64,000 nt of DNA from Incurvaria masculella (GCA_946894095.1 OX335642.1:569021-633020); one strand, 5' to 3'. Counted from the stretch's first letter, positions 45,617 through 57,914 are shown. Made by a program: numbers and translations. The notes: generated by a model not told the origin, from the sequence alone.

Positions 45617-45798
45617 CTGACTCATGGAGGTGAAGAAATTCCATGCTCTGACTTGACATACGCATTTTTAGAGTACATTCGCGCGCGGTTGCCATGTTTC
45701 GACTGTATGGTATACGACGCGCCGCCGGATTCCCACACAATTAATTATTAAAAGGGTCACTTTGAAAAAGCACTGAAAAGTAAAAAAGAAATTCCATT

Positions 45799-46254
45799 TT
45801 TAGGGTTCCGTACCCAAAAAGTGAAAACGGAACCCAATTACTAAGCCTCCGCTGTCCGTCCGTCCGTCCGTCCGTCCGTTCGTCCGTCCGTCCGTCCGTC
45901 CGTCTGTCCGTCTGTCACAGGGCTGTATCTCATGAACCGTAATAGGTAGGCAGCTGAAATTTTCACAGAATGTGTATTTATTTTGCCGCTATAACAACAA
46001 ATAGGTAAAATAAAAAAAATATAAAAATTAAAGGGGGTCCCATACAAAAAACCTGATTTTTTTGTGTTAAATCTTGTACGATGGTACGGAACCCTTCGTG
46101 GGCGAGTCCGACTCGCACTTGGCCGGTTTTGTAGTTACGATTTATGTTATTTTTTGAGTCGGTGTCAGCCAAGGTAGCCAAGGTTCTCTTGATTGGCGCA
46201 GCGCGTGCCCGGCTGACGCCGACTCAAAAAATAACAAAAATCGTAACTACAAAA
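45799..46254 (+). repeat. GTACGGAACCC-type repeat, full length, abutting a foldback
   Basis: From TTAGGGTTCCGTACCC to CACTTGGCCGGTTTTG (46129), with a long (CCGT)n at 45855-45910. Directly next to it, 46131-46254 is a foldback with arms GTAGTTACGATTTATGTTAT and complement, enclosing GAGTCGGTGTCAGCC / GGCTGACGCCGACTC. Confidence 0.75.
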
Positions 46255-46339
46255 ATGGAAATTATTTTTTACTTTTTAATGCTTTTTCTTTGAAGTCGGT
46301 TATTTTTTTTGTTAATTTTTTTTTTACGTTTACGGATAA

Positions 46340-47345
46340 ACAGTATTCAGCATACTTACTTAGCTAGACGTTTCGTCCACCACGCTGTGGACATCATCAG
46401 GATTCGCGACCTATGACGCTTCGTCCAGTCAGATGTAAACTGCAGGTCGTCGGCTGCGCAGATTGTAGCTGTGTGTAGGTTTAGCCGCAGATGAGGGTAG
46501 TGGCGAAGAATTCCGTTCGGCAATGAAGTCATCCGTGCCACTTTAAACGGTGTCACTTTGCATCAGGGTTGGCAGCTGAACTCTTGTGTTGCCATATTTC
46601 GCCAGTAACGGACACCAAGGCGCTGACAGCTTCATACTATCGTCTCTGTTAAAGTTGGGATGCCTTGTAATTTCTATCGATTCTCGAATCAAGCGTGGCC
46701 TGTTTGTCTATATTTTTTGTTTCAGCTTGGTCGAAACGAATGCAATGGTTATTTCCATTATTGGCATGCTCAATGCTAACAGATCGCCGATTTGTGCATC
46801 TCATTGTTTTTCAGCGCCTTGATGTGTTCTCCTGTTCTGGTTTGAACGCTCCGTTTTGTCTGGCCAATGTAACTTTTTCCACAGCTACATGGTACTTTGT
46901 AGACTCCTGGGGCCTGTAGTGGGATTACGTCTTTGACCGATCTAAGCATGGCAGATATTTTTGTGAGAGGTTTGAAAAAGGTTTTCATTCCAATTTTGCT
47001 AAAGGACCTTCCTATGCGATCAGTTATCCCTCGCACGTATGGGAGGTATGCGCACTGTATTCGAACCTCAGCCCTCTGTGTACCTTCCTTTGCTACTTGC
47101 TGACAAAAATCCTTGGTGCGAGTTCACTATTCATTATTAATACCTCCTTCACATACTGCAGTTCCTCATCGACATTTTCCGTGTCATAGATTCTGTACGC
47201 GCGGTTCACGAAAGACCGTGATACAGAACGTAGCTGTGCCGGATGGTGATGTGAGTTAGCGTTTAGGTACCTGTTGGTATGCGTAGGTTTTCGGTATACC
47301 GTGTGACCTAGCGTATCATCAGCTCTCCTTGTGACAATTACATCT
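46340..47345 (-). pseudogene. Penelope-like element 3' part: RT end and GIY-YIG endonuclease, frameshifted
   Basis: On the minus strand, near 47338-47096, a frame has VYRKPTHTNRYLN, the block that ends Penelope-like RT domains, and reaches a TAG. A second frame (47036-46776) has RGITDRIGRSF, GVYKVPCSCGKSYIGQTKRS and RTGEHI: the GIY-YIG endonuclease with its CxC start. A third frame (46775-46640) continues with EHANNGNNHCI to a stop. Two frame changes and internal stops make it dead. The upstream RT core is absent, as in a 5'-truncated copy. Confidence 0.8.
46367..46428 (-). ncRNA. Hammerhead ribozyme-like motif at the 3' end of the Penelope-like element
   Basis: Minus strand: CTGATGA (46394-46400), a stem GTCCAC / GTGGAC with loop, then GAAACGTC (46367-46374). 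A GCGTC upstream could pair with ACGTC as a short helix III. One extra T follows CTGATGA compared with the consensus, and helix I pairs weakly. Penelope-like elements are known to carry hammerheads. Activity of this copy is doubtful. Confidence 0.45.
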
Positions 47346-47410
47346 AAACTCTCTCTACATCAGTTTATACGTAAACGTAAAATATTATATAAAATGGTTG
47401 TGTGTTTTTG

Positions 47411-47709
47411 TCAGCCTCAGTGGCCCAGTGGCGAGACACTTCGGCGATCGCTCTCCGAAGTTAAGCAACGCTGGGTCCGGTCTGGTCTTGGGTTTATCCC
47501 GCCCGGGTTGGTACCATCGCATTGGATGAACGATGGTCGAAGCGGCAATGAAAATTGTCCGTGTTTTCCATCCAGTTCAATGTAGCCGTGCAATATAAGG
47601 AAGGTCCTGGCATGGCACCTAGTTCCCATGTGGTGTGTTGGGCTAATACCATGACAGAAGGTGTGGTATTAGCCATCCATGCCCAGTCACATAAAAAAAA
47701 TAAAAAAAG
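47411..47709 (+). repeat. SINE with 5S-like head and internal deletion
   Basis: Head as at 40053 (CCGAAGTTAAGCAACG, GGTCTGGTCTTGG), but ~75 bp from the GGATGGGTGACC box through the GGCTGGCCGTGG segment is deleted: GGTCTTGG joins GTTTATCCCGCCC directly. The body and A-rich tail are intact. The box C promoter element is lost. Confidence 0.8.
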
Positions 47710-47829
47710 ATCTTACTTACGGTGTGTCGATGATATTAATTCACGACGTTTCGAACCAAACATTTGGTCTATCTTTAGGCGAAAACGCGTGCGAGGCCGG
47801 GGCGGGTCCCTGGTTGGATGATAAATGAA

Positions 47830-48063
47830 TAAGTGCGAGTCGGACGCGCACACGAAGGGCTCCGTACCATCGTACAAGATTTAACACAACAAAATTACGT
47901 GTTTTGTTGTTATAGCGGCAAAATAAATACACACTCTGTGAAAATTATAACTGCCTATCTTTTACGGTTCATCAGATACAGCCCTGTGACAGACGGACAG
48001 ACGGATAGCGGAGGTTTAGTAATAGGTTCCGTTGGCACCCTTTGGGTGCGGAACCCTAAAAAT
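47830..48063 (-). repeat. GTACGGAACCC-type repeat, antisense
   Basis: Antisense from TGCGAGTCGGACGCGCACACG through TTATAGCGGCAAAATAAATA to GGGTGCGGAACCCTAAA. The microsatellite is nearly lost. Bases 47710-47829 hold nothing recognised. Confidence 0.7.
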
Positions 48064-48096
48064 CAAGGCAATCTGAGGTAGGTTGGAAAATGGTGG

Positions 48097-48671
48097 AGAT
48101 GGCATAGCACTCGTTATCCTCGGTGTTTAACCATTGAGGTTAAGCACAACTAAGTCCATGTATAACACTTTAGGTCCCCTTTTCTGTTTTGACTGAGGTG
48201 GCAGGGTTTCACCCGCCGCCTGATTGAACCGAATGAAAGATGGTCGAAATGGCAATGGAAATTGTCCATGTTTTCAATCCAGTCCAATGTAGTCGTGCAA
48301 TATAAAGAAGGTCCTGACACGGCATTTAGTTCTCGTATCGTGTGTTGGGCGCTATTATTATGATTGTAGGAGTCTAATTTAGCAAAGCATATAGATAGGT
48401 ATTATAGCTCATAACATTTCTATACAGCCGTTTTCTGTGTGGGTTCCGGTAAATAAATATATTACGCTTAGGGCCACGGGTATTAGTCGTTCACGGTTTG
48501 AATTCTACGTAATCCTGGTTCCTTTTCTTACTGACTAGGTGGTAGGATTCTTCCCGCCCAGTTTCTATGTTGCCATGCAAAATAAAGATGATCCTGGCAT
48601 GGCACCTAGTTACTATATGGTGGGTTTTGGGTCAGTAGGTGTGATTTTAGCCGTAGATACCCAGTAAAATA
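48097..48671 (+). repeat. Two diverged SINE copies
   Basis: About 48097-48365 and 48474-48671 carry GGTGGCAGGGTTTCACCCGCC, GATGGTCGAAATGGCAATGG, CCTGxCAxGGCA.xTAGTT and related blocks. Both are old and partly deleted. No gene at 48672-49062. Confidence 0.65.
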
Positions 48672-49062
48672 AAATTTAAGAGTATCTCTACTCGAACTCT
48701 TTCTGTGGCCAGGTAGAGCCGGTAAAATGGGTGGATGCCCTAATCGGTGCATAATTTAGGGTGGTCCAACCCGGTTGGTTACCGGACTCGGGTCACTTCC
48801 GGGAAGGACAGGGGTCCTTTCGCTTCTTTTTACTATTTTTATTTACGTTTAGTCTGGTTCTACTCAAATACTACGGGTTTAACTACCTAGCAGCTCTCTA
48901 AATTCCGACCTTTTAACCTTTAAACAAATACATATACATTTTATAGAACCTAATAATATATTGTACTCTAAATAACATCAATTAAATAAAAAAGTTATAT
49001 AAAAAATTTAAATCATGTTTGTGAATTTTATATCAGAGAAATATGGAGGAACTAAAAAAAAC

Positions 49063-49353
49063 CCGGCCAAGTGCGAGTCGGACTCGCACACGAAGGGTTC
49101 CGTACCATCGTAAAAGATTTAAAACAAAACAATCAGGTTGTTTGTATGGGAGCCCCCTTTCATTTTAATTATTTTTAAATTTTACCTATTTGTTGCTATA
49201 GCGGCAAAATAAATACACACTCTGTGAAATTTTCACCTATCTATCTGTTACGGTTACTGAGATACAGCCCTGTGACAGACGGACGGACGGACGGACAGCG
49301 GAGGCTTAGTAATATGGTTCCATTTTCACCTTTTGGGTACGGAACCCTAAAAA
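49063..49353 (-). repeat. GTACGGAACCC-type repeat, full length, antisense
   Basis: ACCCGGCCAAGTGCGAGTCGG at the left, (GGAC)n near 49280-49298, and TTGGGTACGGAACCCTAAAA at the right. Confidence 0.8.
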
Positions 49354-51676
49354 CTACCTAGCAGGCACCACTAGAAAGTTAAATTATAGATTTTTTCCTG
49401 AAAAGTCATGGTTATACAATGTTTACGCACAGATTTTTTTTTCACTAGATAATTGCACTATCACTATCACTGTGGAACAATTAAAACATTGTTTTTATGG
49501 GTAAACAAAGAAGGGTAAAGTAAAGGACGACGATTCGAAACGCTCTCAATATTTCCGCGCGATTGTCTGAAACATTGGAAAATTATTCATTTACCCATCC
49601 TTTATGCATAAACCTATCTTTACAAATATGTTTTTTTCCATCAAACAGTTTTCTTTCTCCAACTTGGCTTTTTTTTTATATTACGAGTCACGTGAATGAA
49701 AACCAAACATTGAAAATACAATAGATTACTTTATTAACACTAACTGCTTCTATTAATTTACAACAAGTCACGTTATGTACAAAAATCTCAATTATAACAT
49801 TTTCCTTAAACTGTTCAGTTCAGGCAAGTGCTAAGTAGTATTATTCGCGTAGTGTTGAAGTAATTTTTCAGCCAGCTATTTTTTGAAAGCGCACAACTTT
49901 AGTTGTTGGAAAGAAGGCATACAAAAAAGGTTCAGTAAATAGCCAGCTGAAAATCTTCACATTTTTAATAACGGTAAAAAGTTCTTAGAACTAGTCGTAA
50001 TATGCTTAAACGTACATAGTTAGTTGAGCACATTTAATTTTCAAAGTGCCAATGAAGTATGTCATACATATAAACTACAAAAGTGCTCCGTTTGTATTTA
50101 CACACATTTTTAATGAGATTCCATAATTGAAGATAAGTTAAAAAAAAGAAACTTAAAAAATATTTTAAAATGATGTTATTTAAAATTAATATTCATAATC
50201 ATTGCAAGTTTTCAAAATGCATGATTTTATCGTTATTAAAGCAAAATATTACACATTATAAAGAAATGTTCACTTACAAAAATAACAAAGAGTCATCTAT
50301 TTATTTTTTTCTTAGTCGTTGGATGTATGTTGTGTTCTTAACTATTTAAATAATATTCATTAAAAATAAATGCCAATAATATTAAAATTGTACTGCACCG
50401 GGAAAATAAATTTAAGCCTGATTCATTGACTACAGACTTTGTCTGTAACACGCCATAAAATAAGCACTTTTCAATATTACAACAATGGTTGCCTACCTAC
50501 CTACATGAATCGATCATCGCTATACATACATTACTTTAAATAACTATTTATAGTATACAGCACTAAAATCTTTGGATAGTCTTTGATTCCCAATGATCGA
50601 TTGTACAAGTGATTACGGCAGAGTAAATTGGCTTTTTGCCTGAGTGATAGAATACTATCGGGACCACGGCATTTTTTTATTTGCAAATATTGAAGATAGT
50701 TACATTTAAATTTACTTCTTTTTCTAAATGAAATCACACCACAAAATATGGCGGCGTCGCGGTACAACGCTCCGCACTCATTCGATTCAACTTATGAACA
50801 ATTTTATGATTTCTCGATTTTGACATTTGGAAGAATAAAACTTCTACAGAGAACTTTGAATGTGTTGCGAACACCCTTCATGCCAACTGTATCGATATGT
50901 ACAGTAACAAAAATCTTTTATTGATGCATAAAATGTTCTTTAAAGAATAATCCCGTTTGGACGGATGACGTTATAAATTGATGATATCCATGTCAAAAAA
51001 CAAATAAACATCAAGGTTGACCTAGTTGTGTGCCGCCAAATCAGTACTTTTATCAATAATTTAATTTCTATATACATCTAATTCAATCTCGATCTATGTA
51101 TTTAAGTATTTACTAGGCCGCAATGAATGTACATTTTTATACAAATATTTGCATGTCCAGGCCCCTAGCAGGAATTCAAAATCACCTATGGTTTCTTAAT
51201 TTTTTCTTTCAAGTGCATCCATTATGACTATGTTTACTAATAACTGGTTTCAAAGTTAACCTTCTTCTGAAAAGATCAGTCATGGGCTGAACATTTTACT
51301 TCGAAGTGTGCACGTAAAATAGACAAGGTAATCCTTGAACACATTCTTAAACCAGTCAAGACTTCGACATGTCCATCAAATTATTTTCACTTCATTACTT
51401 TCATAAGTTCCTTTTTGGAAAAATGTATGGATACCCCAATGTTGCTTAAAAATGCGCCACTCGCCGTACAACTTTACTAAGTTTGATTTCATGTTCTGAG
51501 AACCATAGTTGAAGCTAATGCTAACCAAAGACAGGATTTTTACATTTTTCGTATTGAAGAAATTGCATTTGTAAGAGCTGCTTTGTTGTTTCTGTTAATG
51601 TTTGACTACAACCTAGATCATTATTCGACAATTGAAGAGTGGAGCGTACAAATGTGTTGGGCGCACACATTTGCGC
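49354..51676 (-). other. Probable long 3' UTR and flank of the receptor gene
   Basis: AT-rich sequence downstream (minus strand) of the last coding exon, with no competing gene. The first AATAAA on the minus strand that I noticed is at about 50917-50922, about 755 bp past the stop; others lie further on. The 3' end is not determined. Confidence 0.4.
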
Positions 51677-51850
51677 TTAGAGGAGTTCTTCATCAGAATG
51701 ATCCTTATCAAACATTTCCTGTAGCTTTTGCTGCTGTTTTATTTTCTTCATCTGCGCGTAAATGGAAGCCTGCTTGTAGTTGATCGGTCCGTAGTCCTTG
51801 AGGTCGGCGTCGGCATAAATGAATTGGTCATTTTCCTCAGGCTTGAATGG
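51677..51850 (-). CDS. Ig-superfamily receptor, last exon (C-terminal 57 residues)
   Basis: The acceptor ATGTTTCCAG|CCATTC opens a phase-0 frame to TAA (51677-51679). It encodes PFKPEENDQFIYADADL, then DYGPINYKQASIYAQM, a Lys/Gln-rich helix and the acidic end SDEELL. The Tyr motifs IYAD and IYAQM resemble those in the upstream tail exons, which argues this is real coding sequence. The preceding exon (53363-54127) also ends in phase 0 at ATG|GTGAGT, but has TGA one codon before the donor. So this exon is translated only by readthrough, another splice form, or not at all. Confidence 0.65.
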   Translation of the reverse strand, partial: PFKPEENDQFIYADADLKDYGPINYKQASIYAQMKKIKQQQKLQEMFDKDHSDEELL

Positions 51851-53362
51851 CTGGAAACATATTAAAAGTGCGTTACTTATATTCTTCTTTAACATTATGT
51901 CACCAAACGCTAATTTTTCTCATTCATTCTACGCGAAGAGTATCGCAAGTGGTAGAGGATCTGGTAAACGATAAGAAGATTCAACCCCGATTGCAGAAAG
52001 AGACGTCTGAGTTAATCAATGTTCAAATGCGTCACGTTTAGTGAAGCGCATGGAGTTGACTCAGCTCTCTTAAATACTGTGCATACAAAGTGATGTGTTA
52101 AATCATACTTGGACGTTGGTTTCGTTTTTTTTTCTTTAATGTTCTTAGTGACATATTAGAGTCAAATTTATGATGATTAATCAGACAAAAATAAGTTTCC
52201 TGAATTCAATCACAATGCATCAAACTGTTCAACTTCAAAAGTATACATAGGTAAACGGTATTATCTAAACATCACAAGATGTTTTAGAAGATAAATCGAA
52301 ATGAATTATAATTATAAATATTGAACGGAGGGTATTCAATCACATTAACAGATTTTATCCGCGCTGTTGTCCTACGGCATAAAAGTGAAGTTGCCAGGGA
52401 AAGCAAGATTACCCAATGTCAAAAAAAAATTATCTAACATTTCAGCACAATATGCTCCATCCACTGTTCATTCTATTCTTGTTACGTGTCATGCATCGAT
52501 GAATAGTTAATTTCCGTGTCAAGATGCCGTTCGTTGGAATACAAGAGACATTAAATGCATTTCAAATATCAATAGGGCAATCTGAAGCCAGCGTAGGTGG
52601 ACAGGGGAGTGGGGTAAGCAAATCCTGACGCATTGATAAATTATTGAAGGAAGATATAAATACGACACCAAATGTTGAGATTTCTTACAAAGTGGTAATA
52701 TACACAATTAGAAATATGGTTAGGGTAAGTTTCAAACAAGCACTTTCAATAGCAACACGTTCAAAAGAAATTCGCAAATATTTATAAATATATTAAGAAT
52801 TTTGATTTTAATAAGAAAAGCTATTAACAAAGCATCAAATGTTAAGCTGGTGAACTGTATTATATGTTATTAGGCATTTAAAAAAAAGATTTTGATCTTT
52901 TTCGGTTAGATGAAATTGAAATACGATTATCATGACTAAGATTACCTGTTCAATAAATGTACGTGTCACTCCTAGCAAAGGTACCCTAGAAATCAGAAAA
53001 ATAAGCTTTAGGTAATCATGTATGTATGTGATAAGTATGTACACAATCAAGCGAGTGGATGGAAATTCTGTTAGTCTTTTTCAAGCATCAATATTTAAAT
53101 GAAAGAGCTCAAGATATTCGTTCTATTACAGGGACTGCTTGGTCGACAATGCAATATTGGATCAATGAAGAAAAGTTACTTAAGCGTCCATGCTTTTAAT
53201 TAAGTCTCTAGTCTTTTTATATACTTCCATTTGTGTGTATTACCAATTTGATATGAACGTATCGTAAATCGTCAATGAACATATTTCATATATTCCAGTT
53301 GAAAATCAATCCTAATTTCCTACTTTTTTACGATAATGAGTACATAACTTCCCAATACTCAC
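51851..53362. other. Intron of the receptor gene
   Basis: AT-rich, no supported exon or repeat. Confidence 0.5.
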
Positions 53363-54127
53363 CATTCAGACATCGATCTCATTAAACTTGAGAGTAGCAT
53401 ATTCTGCCCTCTGCGAAGTGCTCTGCTTTCTCTGGTTAGGAAGCATGCCGTTACTAAAGCTATTGGCTTGGTTAGGGCCCATGTCGGCATTGGTTATGGA
53501 GTACGTCCCGTACAAGTGCCTATTGGAGTTAACTGTATTCTTAAATTTTAAATTATGATTGCCTAACGCTAAGTCTGCATAGACTAGCTTTTTGTGCTTG
53601 GATTCTTTCGTTTTGTCTTCTTTGGCACCTATTGTATTATAGTTCTGTGTATAAGGCTGCACTGGACCTAGGTGCCTTGAAGAGTTTGATATGTAACTGC
53701 CTTTTAGGAGTTGAAGGTAAGACCTTCGCTCTGTGTCCGTATAGTCCTGCTCAGAGAACTGTGATGCAGGATTTGTTTTGTCATAGTTATCATTGTATGC
53801 GCCCACGCACGATAATTTCTCTCTGAGGCTTTCGGACTTTTTTAGCCGGTTTAACATTTGTGAGTTCTTATCCCTGGATCTGTCTAAAGTCTTGGAGTAA
53901 TACTGTTGATCATCTTGAGGCTGGTATATCAAAGGGCCTACGGTATGGTCGTAGGCCCCTTGTAGTTCGGTCTGTCCCCTCTTGTCTGTTCTTATCGGTT
54001 GAAAGTAGCAGAAGCTGTGATTTTTCTGGAGTGGCAACTGAAAGTTTTTCTTATTCTTGCCTTTGGAGCCTAAATGCATAAGGTGATTTCGTTTTTGTAT
54101 GTATTGCTGTTGCAGTATGTTAGTATT
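53363..54127 (-). CDS. Ig-superfamily receptor, penultimate cytoplasmic exon, ends at in-frame UGA before the donor
   Basis: The acceptor TTCATTTCAG|AAT begins a phase-0 exon. Its frame runs 253 codons to TGA at 53366-53368, followed by one ATG codon and the strong donor ATG|GTGAGT. It carries several Tyr motifs: KKLVYADLAL (fits the ITIM pattern L-x-Y-x-x-L), AEYATLKF and many YxxY/Q sites, plus Ser/Lys-rich stretches. If translation stops at the UGA, the protein ends NEIDV, compatible with a class II PDZ ligand (hydrophobic-x-hydrophobic). If the UGA is read through or avoided, 57 more residues follow from 51677-51850. The tail is predicted to be intracellular and disordered. Confidence 0.8.
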
Positions 54128-54533
54128 CTGAAATGAATGTAATGATGTTATTAGTTTGATAGAAATACAATATTGTCAACGAGGAATTGAATTAAGATAC
54201 TAATTGAATTAAGATTTATTTTACAAAAAAAGTACTAATCAATCCTCCATTTAACCCACGGACGATGACTATGTTTATTTGAAGTGATATATTAAATTTA
54301 ATGTTTTAAATTTTCATCGGGTCAGGTATAGAAATCTTCAAAACGTTCTTGTCTCAACTAGAAAACTGGTAACCGCTTTCGAAGCAAACATTTATAATAT
54401 CTTTAGAAACCTGATACGACATATTTTTATTGATAATTAGGTAGGTAACGAAAATAGAAATTATACATAATGGAAATGAATGGAACATAAATGAAAAATA
54501 ATTAAACTACATTAATATGAATCCGCATGATAC
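54128..54533. other. Intron of the receptor gene
   Basis: AT-rich, ~400 bp, no other feature. Confidence 0.55.
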
Positions 54534-55808
54534 CTGTTTCTCTTTCGTCGCAATAGATAAATTACTTTGTACGCTGTTACTTCTACGAACAGTCGGTGGA
54601 TATTTTTTTGGTACTGGTTTTTGGTCAAGCTTTGGTATCTGGAGAGGAGTTTGACTTGGAGGTATTAACTGTTTCTTTGGTAGTCCAATCTTATTTATCT
54701 TTGAATCATAATCAATTGTTTTCGCTTTAAGGATAGACGATGACTGTATTATTATTGGCCCATCTTTATTTGGCGTTTGTATTGTGGCACTATCAGTATT
54801 TTTAGATTCCGGATTGTCGACTGATATTTCTTTCTCGGCTGTATCAATTTTATCATTTTCAGAGTCTTCATTAATAATTTCATTGACTTTTGTGTTACAT
54901 GCAATGCCACTTTTGGTGATACGAATTTTTTTATTTCGTTCCGATTTATCCTTTTCCTGACCCAGAGATAGTGATGTTATATTCATAGCAGACTTAGCAG
55001 GTCTCGGTGGAGCATCTACCGTGTCAAATGATAAATTCAAACCCTTTATCAATGGTAGTGACAAATTCACATAAACATGATCAGCTGTCATTTCTGGCGA
55101 TGAAAATGGGGACTTTTTCTTTCGTGGAGCTGGAACAGGCTTGTTCAATGAATCAGTTGACACATTAAGCCTTGATTCATCAGAAGACTCCTCACATATT
55201 TGAATTGAATCAGTTATATTTTCAAATGCCTCAATACCACTTATGTCAGATTTGTTCTTTATCAAAGTATTGCAGTTTGCGTATATAACATCTTCACTGA
55301 TGTCTTCATTGTTAGAATTTTCGAATTTCTCTTTATTATTGTTGACTTCAGAAAATATATCACTATATTCAGTGTTAGGATAAAATCGTTCAATATTTCT
55401 CTTTCTAACAATTCTCATTGACTGAAACTTGGGTGATTTCTTGCTCAAGTTTCTGGTATTAAGCGATGAAAACTTTCTGCTGTTGGCATACGTAGGGTCT
55501 TTTAATGACGAATATTGCTTTAAAAATGAAGTTTCCATCGGTGGCAAGTAAGGGTTCAAAAGAACGGTTTGATGTACTGGGTACATCTGTTGCATTGGAG
55601 TAATCACAGGTATGCCATAGGACGGCTGATATTCTGAGTGAGATGGTGATGTCACTGGGTATGTTATAGTGTTCTGTGCAAATGGAGCGCACGAAAGGAC
55701 TCTAGGTGTAAATGATGGATTCGTTTGCAGTTGTCGCTGCAGGGCTGCTATTTCTTTATTCGGTCTGCTGTTCGTTTCCACCACTCTCGGTTGGATGGCT
55801 TGTACGGG
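54534..55808 (-). CDS. Ig-superfamily receptor, large cytoplasmic exon
   Basis: A 425-codon phase-0 exon from CGAAG|CCC to AAACAG|GTATCA. The acceptor has a weak pyrimidine tract but is required by phase: the upstream exon ends in phase 0, and a TAA lies in frame just above. The tail is Ser/Asn/Lys-rich with likely adaptor-binding sites: PVPAPRKKK and APPRPAKS fit SH3 ligands (PxxPxR/K), KPVPKKYPPTVRRSNSV is a further proline-basic patch, and VYVNLSL, VIYANC and PTYANS are Tyr motifs. No folded domain is recognisable. Intracellular signalling scaffold is the best inference. Confidence 0.8.
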
Positions 55809-56037
55809 CTTCGGTTGTTAATAAGCATGCCAAAAAGCAAAACATGAAAAGAAAACAATCAGTTGAAATAATAAAGAAAATACAATATGAAAGTAACGAA
55901 ATGATAAAACAAAATAGTGAACATGGACGAGTGTGAGAAATAACACTGTTTTTTGGGTTTTTTTTTCAATTTTCTTTGATGAAAGCTCATGCTTCTTGCA
56001 ACAGTAGGGAAAGGTGGTGGGTTTGATCTGGTTTTAC
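55809..56037. other. Intron of the receptor gene
   Basis: Short AT-rich intron, 229 bp. Confidence 0.6.
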
Positions 56038-56147
56038 CTTATTAGGGACCTGCTGCATGCCGTGGAACGGGAGATTCTCATACAAGCCTGGATTCTCCGC
56101 TCCGAGCTGACCGTTCGCTGCATTACCTGTGCCATTGGAAGGTGGGC
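56038..56147 (-). CDS. Ig-superfamily receptor, 110-nt cytoplasmic exon
   Basis: The acceptor TTTTTTTGCAG|GCCC enters at codon position 2 and the exon ends in phase 0 at AATAAG|GTAAAA. It encodes about 37 residues with PPSNGTGNAANGQ and GLYENLPF, a YxxL motif like those in neighbouring exons. The entry phase matches the G left by the upstream exon (GGAG|GTAAAT), giving a Gly codon across the junction. Confidence 0.75.
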
Positions 56148-57914
56148 CTGCAAAAAAATAGAATTTCATAAAAATGTTGTACAGCCAAAGAAAACTTTTT
56201 TTTGTTATTGTGGGCCATTTGCAATCAGTGCATCACTAGGAGCAGGTTTGTTCAGTACTTTGGAGATACTTTGGATGCTTTGTAGGGAAAATTTAACAAA
56301 AATACAGTGAATTAGTCGTAAATGATAATGTAAGGAGAAAATATTTCCAACTTTACTGCTTTCTGTCACATCTGATCTAATCTACAATTTTTTAAGTACA
56401 ATTTTGCTTACATTTAAGGTCACAACAGATGGGTTGCGGTATTTGGATTGGGAAAACTAAGATTTAGAACCCATTCAAAACTATAGGATCGCATGGAATG
56501 GAAGACGGCTGAAGCGGCAATAACTTTTTTTATGTTGTCAACTACTCCCATGTTAAGTATTATATATCTTTGCTGGAATTGCTGAACTGGCTAATGATAA
56601 AATATGACAAATCCGAGTGCAGTGTACTGTCTATGGATGATGAATAAACAATAAAAAATAAATAAACAATACATAAAGGGGAGGTCCTCGCATGGGACCT
56701 ACCGAATTCCTTCGTGAATGCGGTGTGTTAGGCTCATAAGACACCAGTACAGATATTAACCATCCATGTTTAATTACATTAGAAAAATATTTAGAGTGTG
56801 CTCGCACCTTGGCTTAACTAGCCGCCAAAGTGTCCTACAACTTTTTTTTTATGGAATATGACATGGATGGCTAATACCACACGACTAACGTTATGATATT
56901 GGCCTAATTATGCAATAAAAATAAAATACACCACATTCCTGAAGGAATTAGGGGCCATGCCATGACCTTCCCTTTATGAGCACAGCTACATTGATCTGGG
57001 TGGAAAACATGGACAATTTTTCATTGCCGTGTAAGCTCATCGTTGTATTAAGTTTTGATCTATGTTCGTTATAACTAGAATAGATTATCTTTGACAACCA
57101 CACATAATGTCTGTTCATCCCTCTATTATCGATATTAACTTGATGTGAAAAATTCAAGTATTAGGTACAATTTGTACACATCAATATGAACTGCCTCTTA
57201 AACAAAGGGTTTGCTAAGGTAAATTAAAGCAGTGACCGTTAAGTATTTCAAATTATTTGCAAATAAGACTGATGCGTTAGCATCTAATATTTCTAGAAAC
57301 ATATTCGTCAGTGCATGCAACTTACTTTCCCCTGGTTTTTTCCGTTTTCTCGAATTTTCACTGCGCATATCGGTCGTGTCGGCGATGCGTACAATATCTC
57401 TAGCGATCCTCTCAGGTCGTTTGAACGATACCACTAAAATATTTCGTGCAAAACACACATTAAAGCACAATGCAAACAAAATCTCTCAAAGCATGCACAA
57501 TAGGATGATGCGCAATGGAATAAATAAGAAAAGCATGAATAAGTGATAATGTGAGTTGGTGTTGTTAAATATACATTGACTGTTATTCCATTTTGGAGAA
57601 TACATGACAAAGGTATGATAACAATTGTGAATTTTGTATATAGGTAATGTTGGTTTTTCGCAAATAAGTAAAGCAAATAAATACTAATGAATAAAAAACA
57701 CATTAGAAACTACTATTTCCAAAGACAGTGGATTACACTTCAGCCCTTCAATTATTTATGAAAAACCAATTTCATACTTCATTCAATTATTATGTATCAC
57801 TAATGATAATATGGTTTGAATAATGGCAAGTGATACCAATATAGTTTCAATTATTCAATTCACAGAGAGGTCTGTGAGAATTCTAAGACTGTGTTGTTAA
57901 AATTGGAAATTTAC
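56148..57914. repeat. Receptor intron with two SINE copies
   Basis: About 56491-56785 is a sense SINE split by a piece (56590-56650) also found at 40587-40665. About 56839-57032 is an antisense SINE half (GGATGGCTAATACCACACG ... TTTTTCATTGCCG). The rest is AT-rich and gene-free. Confidence 0.6.

Noticed and set aside
45855..45910. CRISPR-like or coding repeat from the (CCGT)n stretch
   Set aside because: A simple microsatellite inside a known type of interspersed repeat.
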